Shown here: one piece after another, positions 44,100-52,864 of the stretch | How positions within the stretch are numbered: position 1 is the stretch's first letter | Layout of the letters: every line of letters starts with the position of its first letter | Assembly (NCBI GenBank): GCA_903900335.1 | Contig: CAIUMP010000044.1 | Span: forward strand, 162,686-226,685 | Source of the DNA: an uncultured Ignavibacteriota bacterium | GTDB taxonomy: Bacteria; Bacteroidota; Ignavibacteria; Palsa-1295 | Reading direction: 5' to 3' | DNA length: 64,000 nt | Position numbers and translations under genes: made by a program | Notes under the pieces: generated by a model | What the model was told of the DNA's origin: nothing | Databases searched by the model: none | Seen by the model: only the letters and a program-made list of their open reading frames with translations

Positions 44100-45122
44100 T
44101 CAATCAAACTCTACGACTTCATCCGGCGTGTTAACGAGCGCGGCCTGGGCCTGATACATCCGGCTGATGATCTCTTCCATCGGCGGCTCGAAGATATTGA
44201 GATCCTTAAGCTGGAAGTTCTCGACGGTGTATTGCAGAAGGCGCTCGACCGACTTCGAACCGGAAGGAAGCTCGATGGTAATCGAGTGTTTCCCGCGCTC
44301 GGTGACGGTGCCTTCGTTAAAATCGAAGCGCGACGCATCCTCATCGAGATGCAGTTCGATGGTCTTCGACGTAACATACCGATTACGAAAGCGATCCGTA
44401 CTGTCGTCGAACATCAGGCGTCCGTGATTGATGACCATCGTGCGATGCGCGAGCGACTCGATGTCGCCCGCGTCGTGCGATGTCAGGAAAATCGTGACGC
44501 CTTCCTTCTCATTGAGATCGCGAATGACCTCGCGGATTTGCAGCTTCGCGACAACATCGAGACCGATCGTTGGCTCGTCGAGAAACAGAACCGACGGACG
44601 ATGCAAGAGTGACGCCGTGATCTCGCAGCGCATCCGCTCGCCAAGCGAGAGCTTGCGAACGGGCGTCTCCAGCAGATGCGCGATCTCGAACGCCTTGACG
44701 AGGAAGTCGAGGCGCTCGCGATAGGCATTGCGCGGTAGATCGTAGATGCGCGAGAATAGCTCGTAGGTATCTATCGCAGGAAGATGATACCAAAGCTGCG
44801 GCTTTTGACCGAAGACCGTTCCTACGTGCCGCGAGAGGAGCTTGCGCTCGCGAGAGGGGTCGAGTCCTTTGCACAGGATTGAACCGCTCGTCGGCACGAG
44901 GATGCCGGTCATCATTTTGATCGTGGTCGATTTGCCCGCGCCGTTCGGACCAATGAACGCTATACGCTCGCCAGGATCAACGGAAAAATTCACACCGCTC
45001 ACCGCCTCCACCTCGCGAAAAACCGGACGCACGAGCGACCGCAAACTGCCCCGTAGGCCAGCCTGCTTCTGCTTCGCGCGAAATGTCTTCCGGAGGTCTC
45101 GGACCTCGATGATGGGTGTCAT
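44100..45122 (-). CDS. ABC-2 exporter ATPase (COG4586/NatA-like)
   Basis: 340 residues. Walker A GPNGAGKST, Q-loop region VFGQKPQLWYHLP, signature KLSLGERMR, Walker B VLFLDEPTIGLD, switch His in LTSHD. A C-terminal extension of ~100 residues is typical of DrrA/COG4586 ATPases. MEEIISRMYQ near the end matches the family tail. It should energise the two permeases at 39443-41282, from which it is separated by the cassette 41283-44099. Confidence 0.93.
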   Translation of the reverse strand: MTPIIEVRDLRKTFRAKQKQAGLRGSLRSLVRPVFREVEAVSGVNFSVDPGERIAFIGPNGAGKSTTIKMMTGILVPTSGSILCKGLDPSRERKLLSRHVGTVFGQKPQLWYHLPAIDTYELFSRIYDLPRNAYRERLDFLVKAFEIAHLLETPVRKLSLGERMRCEITASLLHRPSVLFLDEPTIGLDVVAKLQIREVIRDLNEKEGVTIFLTSHDAGDIESLAHRTMVINHGRLMFDDSTDRFRNRYVTSKTIELHLDEDASRFDFNEGTVTERGKHSITIELPSGSKSVERLLQYTVENFQLKDLNIFEPPMEEIISRMYQAQAALVNTPDEVVEFD

Positions 45123-45199
45123 GATGTGTGTTGTGTACCAGAAAGGGTAATAAGTCCGCTCGAGGGGTTTTGTTACACCCTGGGGGGAAATTTATTTTC

Positions 45200-45870
45200 G
45201 CACCCCGCTCCGTTAGGAGCGATATATTTGTAGCCCCCGGTGTCAACCGGGGGCAAACGAAGGCAAAACAATCAATGAGCTCCGTAGGAGCGCCATATTC
45301 CCCACTCCCAATGGCAAACACATACACCCAAATCTACGTCCACTTGATCTTCGCCGTTAAACACCGCGCGAGTCTTATCCCTCGCGAGCACAAAGCCGAG
45401 CTTCAGAAATACATCACCGGCGCGATCACGAATCAGAAGAGCAAGCTCATTGCGATTGAAAACGAACCCGATCACATTCACATTTTGATCGGCCTGCGCC
45501 CCGACACTTCGCTCTCCAATCTCGTGCGCGACATCAAGGCAAATTCTTCTCGATGGATGAACGAACAGGAATGGATGAAATTTGAATTTCGATGGCAAGA
45601 GGGATTCGGAGCCTTCTCCTATTCACGTTCACAATTGAGCGATGTCATCGCGTACATTCGAAACCAGGAGGAGCATCACAAGAAGCGAACGTTCATGGAG
45701 GAATACATTGCACTCCTCGAAGCGTTTGGAATCGAGTACGATCCGAGATACATCTTTCAACCCCTTGAATAATATGCCGCTCCTACGGAGCTATGCGTTC
45801 TCCTCACTCCCCCAACCCCCGGTTAACACCGGGGGCTACAAATATTTCGCTCCTACGGAGCGGGGTGCGA
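45200..45870. mobile_element. RAYT element with nested inverted REP ends
   Basis: The left end (45200-45254: CGCACCCCGCTCCGTTAGGA G, TTTGTAGCCCCCGG, CCGGGGGC) and right end (45817-45870: CCCCCGG, CCGGGGGCTACAAATA, TCGCTCCTACGGAGCGGGGT GCG) are inverted copies. A second, inner pair of GCTCC(GTA)GGAGC palindromes lies at about 45278 and 45779. The enclosed gene is an IS200-like transposase. This is the structure of a REP-associated tyrosine transposase unit. Confidence 0.8.
45311..45772 (+). CDS. REP-associated tyrosine transposase (IS200/TnpA REP type)
   Basis: 153 residues from ATG 45311; the longer frame from 45128 reads through the REP end and is not used. It is a Y1 HUH endonuclease: MANTYTQIYVHLIFAVKHR, HUH motif DHIHILIG (His55, His57), nucleophile Tyr115 in VIAYIRNQEEHHKKR. 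Enclosed by inverted REP-like palindromes, the typical arrangement for a domesticated RAYT that acts on REP sequences. Complete, with no frameshift, so probably active or recently active. Confidence 0.92.
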   Translation: MANTYTQIYVHLIFAVKHRASLIPREHKAELQKYITGAITNQKSKLIAIENEPDHIHILIGLRPDTSLSNLVRDIKANSSRWMNEQEWMKFEFRWQEGFGAFSYSRSQLSDVIAYIRNQEEHHKKRTFMEEYIALLEAFGIEYDPRYIFQPLE

Positions 45871-46088
45871 AGGCGTTGCAGGACGATCACTCTCGCGCAA
45901 TCCCCCACCTAGTCGAGCGAGGACACTCGACCTACGCCCTTCGCCTGACTCCAACCAAGTGCCGTGCGAATTCGTCGCAGGTTAACGCCGATGGTTTTTC
46001 GAGGGAGCATGTTCACCGTAACGTATGTTTGTAAACTTGGCGCTAAGGGTAATAAGGCGCATTCTAGATAATTGTTCCAACTGACAAA
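45871..46088. other. Spacer with GTCGAGCG repeat
   Basis: Contains AGTCGAGCGAGGACACTCGA (45911-45930), a relative of the palindrome at 39390. Otherwise nothing recognised. Confidence 0.45.
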
Positions 46089-46730
46089 ATGAGGAAACTT
46101 TACGTATTACTGCTGTGCGCGACATTGACGGGCTGCGCTTCGACGAAAGTGTCATCGCTTAAAGATCCCAGATATGAAGGAGTGAGATTCTCTCGCGTCC
46201 TCGTATTCGGGCAGTACGAGAAGATTGCGACACAGAAGGCGTTTGAAGATGATATGGTGGAAGATCTTCGATCACGCCATATTGATGCGAAGCCGAGTTA
46301 CTAGGTGTTGCCGCCTATTCGATCATACACCGACAGCGAGAAGATTGCAATTTTCCATCAAAATCGGTTTGATTCTTATCTTTTGCTTTCCTCGGGCGGC
46401 GTGAATAGAAGGGACTTCCACGTACCTGTCTATTCAAATACCAACGTGGCGGTCTCTGGTGACAACTCTGGGATATATGGCTCCGGGGCTACCGAGACCT
46501 CCGGCGGATACACTGTCCGCCAGTTGTCCTCTGTGGATACGAAGGCGGAGGTGTTCGACTTCAACAGCGGGTCACTTGTTTGTAAATGTGAGGCTCATAC
46601 TGATGTGGGCTATACCCCGTCAGGCATAACGTTCGCAACCGATAACAGCATCGTAAGTTCGGCCTGCTCCGAACTTGTTGCGGAAATGTGCCGCAATAAT
46701 TTATTTTGGGGTACGAAATCTTTAGAATAA
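46089..46730 (+). pseudogene. Lipoprotein gene interrupted by an in-frame amber codon
   Basis: ATG 46089 gives MRKLYVLLLCATLTGCASTK (lipobox LTGC) and 71 codons to a TAG at 46302-46304. The same frame is then open for 141 more codons (start VLPPIRSYTDSEKIAIF, end LFWGTKSLE) to 46730, and the sequence on both sides reads as one protein of ~213 residues. A single substitution would explain it; readthrough is possible but no recoding signal is seen. No family recognised beyond lipoprotein. Confidence 0.7.
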
Positions 46731-46820
46731 GCCAGCGTGACCACTTCGATTGATGCTCTCAATACCCTCCGAGGAAAACCCAGCGAACGGTGCCAATACC
46801 CCCGTTAATCGACGATTGCC

Positions 46821-47078
46821 ATGCCCAAAATTCTATTGTTCGGATTTTTCGTCACGCTCGCCCCGCCGGCAAGCATGATGAAAGAGGAAGCCATCGGACT
46901 CGGCGACTACAACTCCGAAGCCTATGGCCTGGAATATCAAAAGCTCCAAAAACTGACGATCGAAGGGCTGATGTCGGGAGTCGAGCGGCCACGCTTCCCG
47001 GATTTAACGCTTTGGCGCTCTACTTTCAAACGAGCCGCCGTTGAGGATGGGGGCGGGGAGCAGGGGAGGTTGTTATGA
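46821..47078 (+). CDS. Small hypothetical protein, doubtful
   Basis: 85 codons, with MMKEEAIGLGDYNSEAYGLE YQKLQKLTIEG as the protein-like part. Its stop overlaps the next gene's ATG (TTATGAGC), which supports coupling. A competing ORF in another frame covers the same DNA (46790-47044). Kept at low confidence. Confidence 0.35.
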   Translation: MPKILLFGFFVTLAPPASMMKEEAIGLGDYNSEAYGLEYQKLQKLTIEGLMSGVERPRFPDLTLWRSTFKRAAVEDGGGEQGRLL

Positions 47079-47734
47079 GCTTTTCGTCACTAATACTTTT
47101 GCTTAAACCGTATGCGCCAATATTGGGAGCACTTATCACCGCATTCGCCGCCTGGCTAGCAATCACGAGGAAGATTAGGTACTCTATCCTGCATGAGAAG
47201 AGAGCGCAGGTTGTGGGAGACATGTACGCAAATGCTATTGAGTTGCGAGATTCTGTACGGGTGCTGGGGTATGATTGGTATCCAACTGACAAATTGACAG
47301 AACAAATTTCGAGGATCAAGGAAATTAGTCAAAAGATTAGCATGCAGCAACGTGATGCGCTGTACCTCAACAATCGTACTGCCAGGCTGCTAGGCCTTCT
47401 ACGGTCCCATGCTCAGTGGCTTTGCTACGACTTTCAGAACGCGCTTTTGGAATACAAGCCGGGGTCAGAAGGGGGTGGGATACGCTCCGAACAAGAAATC
47501 AAGGAAGCCGTAAATAGAGTCCGCGAGATTTCAGTTGCAGAAATAGAGTATGCGATCCCTCGACTCATGGAGAAACTGAAATTTGAATTTCAGAAGCTAC
47601 TTGGAGTCGAATCGAGGATGTCACGATTGGCATTCACCGTGGGTGCTTGGAATCGCTCTGCCTTCGTAAAATTGAGATCTCGGTCTCGAAAATCGCTGCT
47701 GTCGTCGCAGGATGGTGATCAAGCCAAGGGATAG
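47075..47734 (+). CDS. Membrane-anchored helical protein of unknown function
   Basis: 219 residues with a strong GGGGAGG ribosome binding site. One N-terminal hydrophobic helix (LILLLKPYAPILGALITAFA AWLAI), then a long helical cytoplasmic region (YANAIELRDSVRVLGYDWYP, ISRIKEISQKISMQQRDALY). Only one TM and no catalytic motif. No family recognised; it sits in an accessory stretch. Confidence 0.7.
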   Translation: MSFSSLILLLKPYAPILGALITAFAAWLAITRKIRYSILHEKRAQVVGDMYANAIELRDSVRVLGYDWYPTDKLTEQISRIKEISQKISMQQRDALYLNNRTARLLGLLRSHAQWLCYDFQNALLEYKPGSEGGGIRSEQEIKEAVNRVREISVAEIEYAIPRLMEKLKFEFQKLLGVESRMSRLAFTVGAWNRSAFVKLRSRSRKSLLSSQDGDQAKG

Positions 47735-47889
47735 TCGCGGAGCGACGGAGTATCCGCAGCCCAGCATGTAGCGAAGCGGCATACTGGGTATTGGAAGCGA
47801 GATGGGGTGGAGTCCTGGAAGGACGGACTACTCACCGCGCGTTACATTCCGCAGCCGCAGCTAATCTGATTTTCGGGTGATCACTTTTT

Positions 47890-48123
47890 TTAGTCGTGAC
47901 GTGTGGCCATTCGATTAGATGGGTTGGCAGAGACATCTATCATCAGCTTAGCAATTTTGTAGGCTTCGACCGCCATCTGTGCCGTGAATGTTGGTGGCGC
48001 TTCAAATTCTGTTTTGGGCGTCTTATCGAACCTGCTGATCATACCGACTAGTGCCATTCCGGCGAAGAAGTCTTCTTTTGTTAGCTCAGTAATTGGAGCG
48101 TCATAACTATTTGATCTCGGCAT
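47890..48123 (-). CDS. Small phage-type hypothetical protein
   Basis: 77 residues from ATG 48123 (MPRSNSYDAPITELTKEDFF AGMALVGMI ... AVEAYKIAKLMID). The FAGMAL...AYxIAxxMI pattern recalls small prophage and accessory proteins. AGGA lies ~10 nt upstream of the start. No other phage genes adjoin. Confidence 0.55.
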   Translation of the reverse strand: MPRSNSYDAPITELTKEDFFAGMALVGMISRFDKTPKTEFEAPPTFTAQMAVEAYKIAKLMIDVSANPSNRMATRHD

Positions 48124-48249
48124 ATTTTGTTTATCCTGTTTTAGTGGATGAATACTCGCAAACAGTACAACGCGCGCCCTCCGTTCACCGATTGGGAGTA
48201 TTACATCGCCCTTCAAGGGCTTTTTTGTTTTTTGGCGTTAACATTACCA

Positions 48250-48329
48250 GGGTTATGCTTCGCTCCACCCCTGGCTGTGGGTATACTGCTTGCCTCCGGC
48301 ACTGGGGAAGTCGGGCAAGGATGCCCGAC
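48250..48329. repeat. REP-like repeats (CCAGGGTT and GTCGGGC families)
   Basis: CCAGGGTTATGCTTCGCTCC ACCCCTGGCTGTGGGTA is closely related to 7302-7340. It is followed by GTCGGGCAAGGATGCCCGAC (48310-48329), a copy of the unit inside the TIR gene at 881. Confidence 0.65.
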
Positions 48330-48405
48330 TTCCCCCCAGGTCGAGGGCAGGCTCCGGGCTGCGGGTAGATCCTTCGCAAGCTCAGGGCGGCTCCGCCACT
48401 GGGAT

Positions 48406-48657
48406 TCACTCCGGCGGTTTGCAGACTTTGCAGGGCTGGTAGAATTTCCTGGCTTCCGAAAGAGAGAGTTGGATTTTGGATTTGGCGAGGAAGCGGCAAC
48501 TATCGCGGTGGTATTTATTTCCTTTGCGGGTGATGTAAACGACCTGCTCTTTTTTGGCGTGCGCGGTTGAGTCCGGGTGCTGCGGCTTCTGCGCTTCGAT
48601 GGGAGTCGAGGCGAGGAGGATTAGGATGGTCGCGAAGATGAGGGTGGGTTTAACGAG
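48406..48657 (-). pseudogene. Small exported Cys/His protein whose start region is occupied by a repeat
   Basis: Minus-strand frame of 83 codons ending in TGA at 48408-48406: LVKPTLIFATILILLASTPI EAQ (signal-peptide-like), then VVYITRKGNKYHRDSCRFLA KSK and FYQPCKVCKPPE at the end. His and Cys in YHxxxC and CxxC suggest a metal-binding knot like those appended to some nucleases. No ATG, GTG or TTG occurs in frame between the upstream stop and the hydrophobic segment; that place is taken by a GTCGGGC repeat (48675-48698). The start may have been lost, or a rare start codon (ATC/CTC/ATA) is used. Confidence 0.55.
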
Positions 48658-48674
48658 GGATGGAACAACGGGGA

Positions 48675-48698
48675 GTCGGGCAGGGATGCCCGACCTAC
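48675..48698. repeat. GTCGGGC palindromic repeat
   Basis: GTCGGGCAGGGATGCCCGAC CTAC, identical in core to 881-904. It sits at the 5' edge of the minus-strand gene ending at 48406 and 49 bp before the antitoxin start. Confidence 0.75.
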
Positions 48699-48746
48699 GC
48701 GTTTTTGATATGGCACTTCAAAATCGCCGTAAGTGTTGCCTCTATC

Positions 48747-48959
48747 ATGCAAGCATACCGCATCGAAACCACCATTCAGACGGACGGAAATCTGCTCGTT
48801 AAATCTCTGCCATTCTCTCCCGGCGAGGACGTGGAGGTTATTGTCTTACCACGAGCACATGGGAATGGGAGGCCGTATGATAATCCGCTGCTTGGATCGG
48901 TGCTTCGGTATGATCGCCCGACAGACCCGGTGGATGAGGAGGAGTGGGAGTCGGCATGA
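48747..48959 (+). CDS. VapB-type antitoxin candidate
   Basis: 70 residues from ATG 48747: YRIETTIQTDGNLLVKSLPF SPGEDVEVIVLPR is an AbrB/DUF104-like antitoxin opening, followed by an acidic tail (DRPTDPVDEEEWESA) that would wrap the toxin. The stop overlaps the toxin start (ATGA). Confidence 0.8.
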   Translation: MQAYRIETTIQTDGNLLVKSLPFSPGEDVEVIVLPRAHGNGRPYDNPLLGSVLRYDRPTDPVDEEEWESA

Positions 48960-49345
48960 TCCTGCTTGACACGCACATCTGGATTTGGTTGGTCAACGGA
49001 AGCATCGAACTTACTCCTCGACTCCGCCGAATCATTGATGCTGCTGTGCATAAAGGACTGGGGGTCAGCGTGATCTCCTGCTGGGAGGTTGCAAACCTTG
49101 TGCGTCTTGGACGGCTTGACATTAAGATGGATCCAATGGAATGGATCGATCAAGCCCTACGGTATCCCGGGATTCAACTCATCGAACTCACTCCAGAAAT
49201 CGCGGTCGAATCGACACTACTTCGCGACTTCCATAAAGACCCCGCGGATAGGTTCTTGGTTGCAACCGCAAATAGGCACCAGATTCCCATCCTCACTGTG
49301 GACAAGAGGATTGTCGAGTATCCCTTCGTGCAGTTGGCGAGGTAA
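48956..49345 (+). CDS. VapC-like PIN-domain toxin
   Basis: 129 residues from ATG 48956. PIN-domain acidic residues are in LLDTHIWIWLV (Asp), SCWEVANLV (Glu) and DPADRFLVATA (Asp), with LTVDKRI near the C-terminus. Predicted Mg2+-dependent RNase neutralised by the upstream antitoxin. Confidence 0.9.
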   Translation: MILLDTHIWIWLVNGSIELTPRLRRIIDAAVHKGLGVSVISCWEVANLVRLGRLDIKMDPMEWIDQALRYPGIQLIELTPEIAVESTLLRDFHKDPADRFLVATANRHQIPILTVDKRIVEYPFVQLAR

Positions 49346-49402
49346 CACTTATCGCCCACACCCGAGGTTTCCCCTCCCCAACCACGACTCATCAACCGGC
49401 TT

Positions 49403-49426
49403 GTCGGGGAGGGATGCCCGACCTAC
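49403..49426. repeat. GTCGGG palindromic repeat
   Basis: GTCGGGGAGGGATGCCCGAC CTAC, a one-base variant of the repeat at 881. It stands 35 bp before the promoter of duplicated-element copy 2. Confidence 0.7.
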
Positions 49427-49460
49427 GCGAGAATTAATCTCAAAAAAATTCGGGAAGATC

Positions 49461-49489
49461 TTGACTTCGGGTCTTGGATGTGTTATGTT
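49461..49489 (+). promoter_or_regulatory. Sigma70-like promoter of the duplicated element, copy 2
   Basis: TTGACT (49461-49466), 17-bp spacer, TATGTT (49484-49489); hexamers and spacing as in copy 1 at 7435-7463. Confidence 0.5.
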
Positions 49490-49668
49490 GTTGGGTATGT
49501 TATGGGCACCCGTTTTCAATTGGCAGTATCTCTCCTGCGGAGCTGGATTCCCTCTGCGGATCATGCCGTGGGCAGCTATCCGCGGGAATGACGGTGAGGA
49601 GAGGGTGTTCATTAAATGAACACTCAATTGAGAGAATAGGGGCACCCGTTTTCAAGAAAACGGTTTCT
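49490..49668 (+). ncRNA. Candidate small RNA or MITE-like element, copy 2
   Basis: Matches copy 1 (7464-7643), best in the 3' part where TTCATTAAATGAA, CTCAATTGAG and GGGGCACCCGTTTTCAAGAA AACGG are the same. Here the right arm of the terminal hairpin stops after AACGG and runs into TTTCTT, which makes it more terminator-like. The 5' part is more diverged but keeps GGGCACC-TTTTCAATT, GGAGCTGGATT and ATCCGCGGGAATGA. Confidence 0.4.
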
Positions 49669-50143
49669 TAATTAGAGAAAACGCAAAAAGTATGGTGGAT
49701 CCACCTGCTTGCCGCCGCCTTTCTTTTGGCATACGTCGTGTGATGTGAATGGCCTGCCCATTGCTCGTTCGTTGACAGTTCATCGCCTCCCGCCGTAGAG
49801 GAATTCTTGGGGGAGACTAGCGTTATCGCCCAAATCAGGTAGTTGGGCAGGTACTGGATTTCGCCGGTTGCGGGGTAGTTTTGTATTGCAGTTTTTGGTA
49901 ATACTATCCAATGAACGAATACACTACTATGAGACAGATTCATCATTTGCCGCTTCTGATTCTCGGAATTCCCTACGAACTTCTGCCGCCGCCTCCCACG
50001 AAATCTACCATGCAGTCCTCAGGTTCGAGGAAGCAGGAAAATAGTGGCAATCGCCTCTACATCAGCTCTTCGGATATGCTGGCGGATCGCTGTTAAGGAA
50101 TTTCGATCATTGGCTGTTCAGGATTGGAATCCATCCATCGAGA

Positions 50144-51754
50144 TTGACACCATTCCCCGCAACGGATGTGACGGTACAAGAACTTGTACGAAAAGCGAGT
50201 GACGTCTGCAAGGCAGGCAACTTGGAGGAGGCGCTCGTCATCGCCTCGGATGCGGTGCGTCTTGCCGAAACTGAAGGTGTCGAGCCGGACATTTTTGATG
50301 CGTTCACCACACGAGGTTGGTTGCGCACCCTAGCGAACCAGATCGAGGGTGCAAGTGAAGACATGGCGGCCGCGACAACACTGCTGGAAGGCATGTCTCC
50401 AAAGCAGCAGAGCCGATATTATTTCGTGGCGTCTGAGTTGGCAAATGCGCTCTCTGAGTTCATCGAAAGCTGTGAGTATATCGAGAAGGCGGTGACCGTC
50501 TGGCCGGAAATCCCGCCACACACCGCCGCCGCCTATACGCTAAATCTCAGCAGAATGCTGATGAACATTGGCGATTTCGACCGTTCCATTAAGACGGTTG
50601 AGAAGGGTCTTGCTTTGGTCTATGCCAAGCCGGAGCACTTCACAGGCAAGCACGAGATGTGGGAGAAGGCTTTGCTGGAGGCGATGGGATGGATCCTGGT
50701 GGTCAATCACCAGCCGCAGGAGGCCATTGAGATCTTGCTATCCTCGCTGCCCTTTCATCAGGATGGTTGGCAGGAAGTGGAACTGGCGCAGGGCTTGCGC
50801 TATCTTTCGGATGCGTACAAGCAACTCGGCGACTTCGCTTCGGCAAAGTCCTACGCGCAGCAGGCCCTCGACATATCGCGCAGATTCAATCTTCACGAGA
50901 ACGTCTCGACGTTTCTATCGCAGCTTGCCGAGTTCGCGCTTGATACAGGTGATAACGAGGAGGCGGTTCGTCTTGCTGAAGAAGCGCTTTCCATTCCCGA
51001 TCGCCCTCCGAGTGCTGCGGTTGATGAGGCGGTGATGTATAATACGTTGATGGTTGCATACGCTCGTCTTGGGAATACCGAACGGGCGGAGTGGGCATAT
51101 GAGAAGTCGCGAAGCTATATGCCAACGCATCTTATGCGCTCGGAGCATCATCGCGCGTCGGCGCAATACTTCAAGGCATTAAGCAACCCAGCCTCGGCCT
51201 TCGATGCGATGGAAGAATGGCAGCGGGAGAAGCAAAATGTCATCTCGCTCGAAAGTGCGTCGCGGCTAAATTTGCTTCGCGTCGAGCGGCAAAAACATGC
51301 CGCTGAAGTTCTGCGGCTGCGAGCGGAGAAAGCGGAAGATCAGCTTGTGATGCAGGCCACTTCACTCGCCGCGCAGACCGAGCTCCTCTCGCACTTTCGC
51401 GAGGAGTTGCGGAAGATAGTCCGCGAGATCGACGAGCCGATGAACGCGCTGAAGAAGATCAAGGACAAGCTGAAGGAGCTGCCGTGCGAGTCCATTGATT
51501 GGTTGAAATTCGAGAAGGAGTTCGTCGCGGTGCACCCCGAGTTCCGGAAGCGGCTGATGGAGAAATTCCCGGAGTTGACAAAGCAGGAAGTGAAGTTGTG
51601 TCAATTCGCACGATTGGGACTCAAGACGCATGAGATGGCGCGGTTGCTTTGCCTTTCAGAGCGGACGATTGATGGGCATCGCAATTCGCTGCGGAAGAAG
51701 CTGGGACTAACGGCGAATGAGAATTTGACGAAGTATTTGCAGGGGCTTACGTGA
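50144..51754 (+). CDS. TPR protein with C-terminal LuxR-like HTH, third paralog
   Basis: 536 residues if started at TTG 50144; GTG 50168 is the alternative, and no ATG is available. TPR-like helices (LRYLSDAYKQLGDFASAKSY) are followed by the coiled coil (RVERQKHAAEVLRLRAEKAE DQLV) and the conserved C-terminal block (SLAAQTELLSHFREELRKIV ... VHPEFRKRLMEKFPELTKQE VKLCQFARLGLKTHEMARLL CLSERTIDGHRNSLRKKLGL). More distant from the other two paralogs than they are from each other. There is no propeller gene beside it. Confidence 0.78.
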   Translation: MTPFPATDVTVQELVRKASDVCKAGNLEEALVIASDAVRLAETEGVEPDIFDAFTTRGWLRTLANQIEGASEDMAAATTLLEGMSPKQQSRYYFVASELANALSEFIESCEYIEKAVTVWPEIPPHTAAAYTLNLSRMLMNIGDFDRSIKTVEKGLALVYAKPEHFTGKHEMWEKALLEAMGWILVVNHQPQEAIEILLSSLPFHQDGWQEVELAQGLRYLSDAYKQLGDFASAKSYAQQALDISRRFNLHENVSTFLSQLAEFALDTGDNEEAVRLAEEALSIPDRPPSAAVDEAVMYNTLMVAYARLGNTERAEWAYEKSRSYMPTHLMRSEHHRASAQYFKALSNPASAFDAMEEWQREKQNVISLESASRLNLLRVERQKHAAEVLRLRAEKAEDQLVMQATSLAAQTELLSHFREELRKIVREIDEPMNALKKIKDKLKELPCESIDWLKFEKEFVAVHPEFRKRLMEKFPELTKQEVKLCQFARLGLKTHEMARLLCLSERTIDGHRNSLRKKLGLTANENLTKYLQGLT

Positions 51755-51775
51755 GCGACGGTACGGCGGTTTACT

Positions 51776-52723
51776 TCATAACGAAGCCGCCACCAACTCC
51801 CGCGCCAAATCGAAGCTCGTCTTCTCGTGCTTGATGACCTGCACCAGTTCGGTTTCCAGCATCGCCCGCCGCCTTGTGTTCCAGAAATCCACGCGCAGCA
51901 TCGCTTCGACAAGTTCGTGCACACGCTCACGTTCGCGTTCTAATCGACGGGATATGAGGTGACCTGTTTTTGTCAGATGTGCGTGGTGCTCCTCGATCTT
52001 TGCAAAGAGTTGCTCAATCCCCTCGTTCTTACTCGCGGTCGTTTTGATGACAGGCGGAATCCACTCATCTTCTTTGTGTGTGATTCGAAAGCTGAGGATC
52101 GTCGTCAGTGCGCGAACGGCTTGATCCGCACCTTCGCGGTCGCTCTTGTTGACAACGAAGAAATCTGCTATCTCCATCAGTCCCGATTTCATCGCCTGAA
52201 CTGCGTCGCCAGACTCGGGGACGAGCACGACCGCCGTGGTATCCGCTGCCTTTGCAATATCGAGTTCGGATTGTCCGACTCCGACTGTTTCGAAGATCAC
52301 ATAATCGAATCCGGCTGCATCTAGAATATCCGCAGCATCTTTCGCCTTCGCGGCAAGTCCGCCAAGCGATCCTCGCGTTGCCATGGAGCGAACATAGACG
52401 CCTTCGTCCATTGAGATTTCCTGCATTCGAATTCGATCCCCAAGCAGCGCACCGCCCGTGAATGGTGAGGTAGGATCGACGGCGATAATGGCAACGGTCA
52501 TTCCTTTCGACCGAAGCAGCTTCGTCAACTCGGAGGTGAGCGTTGATTTCCCCGCGCCGGGCGGGCCTGTGATGCCAACGCGATAGGCGTGACCAAGTCG
52601 CGGGGCCAACTCGCGGAGCAGCGCGCCGGTCTCCGGCATATCGTTCTCGACGATGGTGATGGCTCGTGCAATGGCGCGGCGGTCACGTTGGGGGATGCGG
52701 GTGATGAGCTCGGAATTTGTCAT
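51776..52723 (-). CDS. meaB: Methylmalonyl-CoA mutase-associated GTPase MeaB (ArgK-type)
   Basis: 315 residues from ATG 52723. G1 motif VGITGPPGAGKSTLTSEL, AVDPTSPFTGGALLGDRIRM (family signature), FETVGVGQSELDIA (G3 region), VVNKSDREGAD (G4 NKxD). It protects or reactivates B12-dependent methylmalonyl-CoA mutase. The mutase genes are not in this window. Confidence 0.94.
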   Translation of the reverse strand: MTNSELITRIPQRDRRAIARAITIVENDMPETGALLRELAPRLGHAYRVGITGPPGAGKSTLTSELTKLLRSKGMTVAIIAVDPTSPFTGGALLGDRIRMQEISMDEGVYVRSMATRGSLGGLAAKAKDAADILDAAGFDYVIFETVGVGQSELDIAKAADTTAVVLVPESGDAVQAMKSGLMEIADFFVVNKSDREGADQAVRALTTILSFRITHKEDEWIPPVIKTTASKNEGIEQLFAKIEEHHAHLTKTGHLISRRLERERERVHELVEAMLRVDFWNTRRRAMLETELVQVIKHEKTSFDLARELVAASL

Positions 52724-52864
52724 GCGGGTGCTCAAACAAAGGGCGGAAGAGAGAATGTTCGAATCAAGTCCGCGGTGAACTCATTTCGGAAGAATTGCTC
52801 GTCAAAGAAGTTCGCGTTTGAGGAATCGGATCACACATAAGGGTTTTCGAATCGCAATTAACCA

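Larger units (their letters stand above)
49346..50143. other. Repeat-bearing intergenic region, 798 bp
   Basis: Holds a GTCGGGC-type palindrome (49403-49426) and copy 2 of the duplicated element (49461-49668). The remainder has no supported gene; a 61-codon ORF at 49911-50096 has no protein-like features. Confidence 0.6.

Noticed and set aside
48148-48570. 140-codon plus-strand ORF
   Set aside because: It reads through two REP-type repeats and antisense to the YHRDSC gene; no domain.
46089-49345. Defence island or prophage
   Set aside because: Apart from a VapBC pair, a RAYT and one phage-like small protein there are no restriction, cas, capsid or integrase genes; treated as a repeat-rich accessory region only.
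49911-50096. 61-codon ORF starting MNEYTTM
   Set aside because: No ribosome binding site, signal or domain, low-complexity sequence; not supported.
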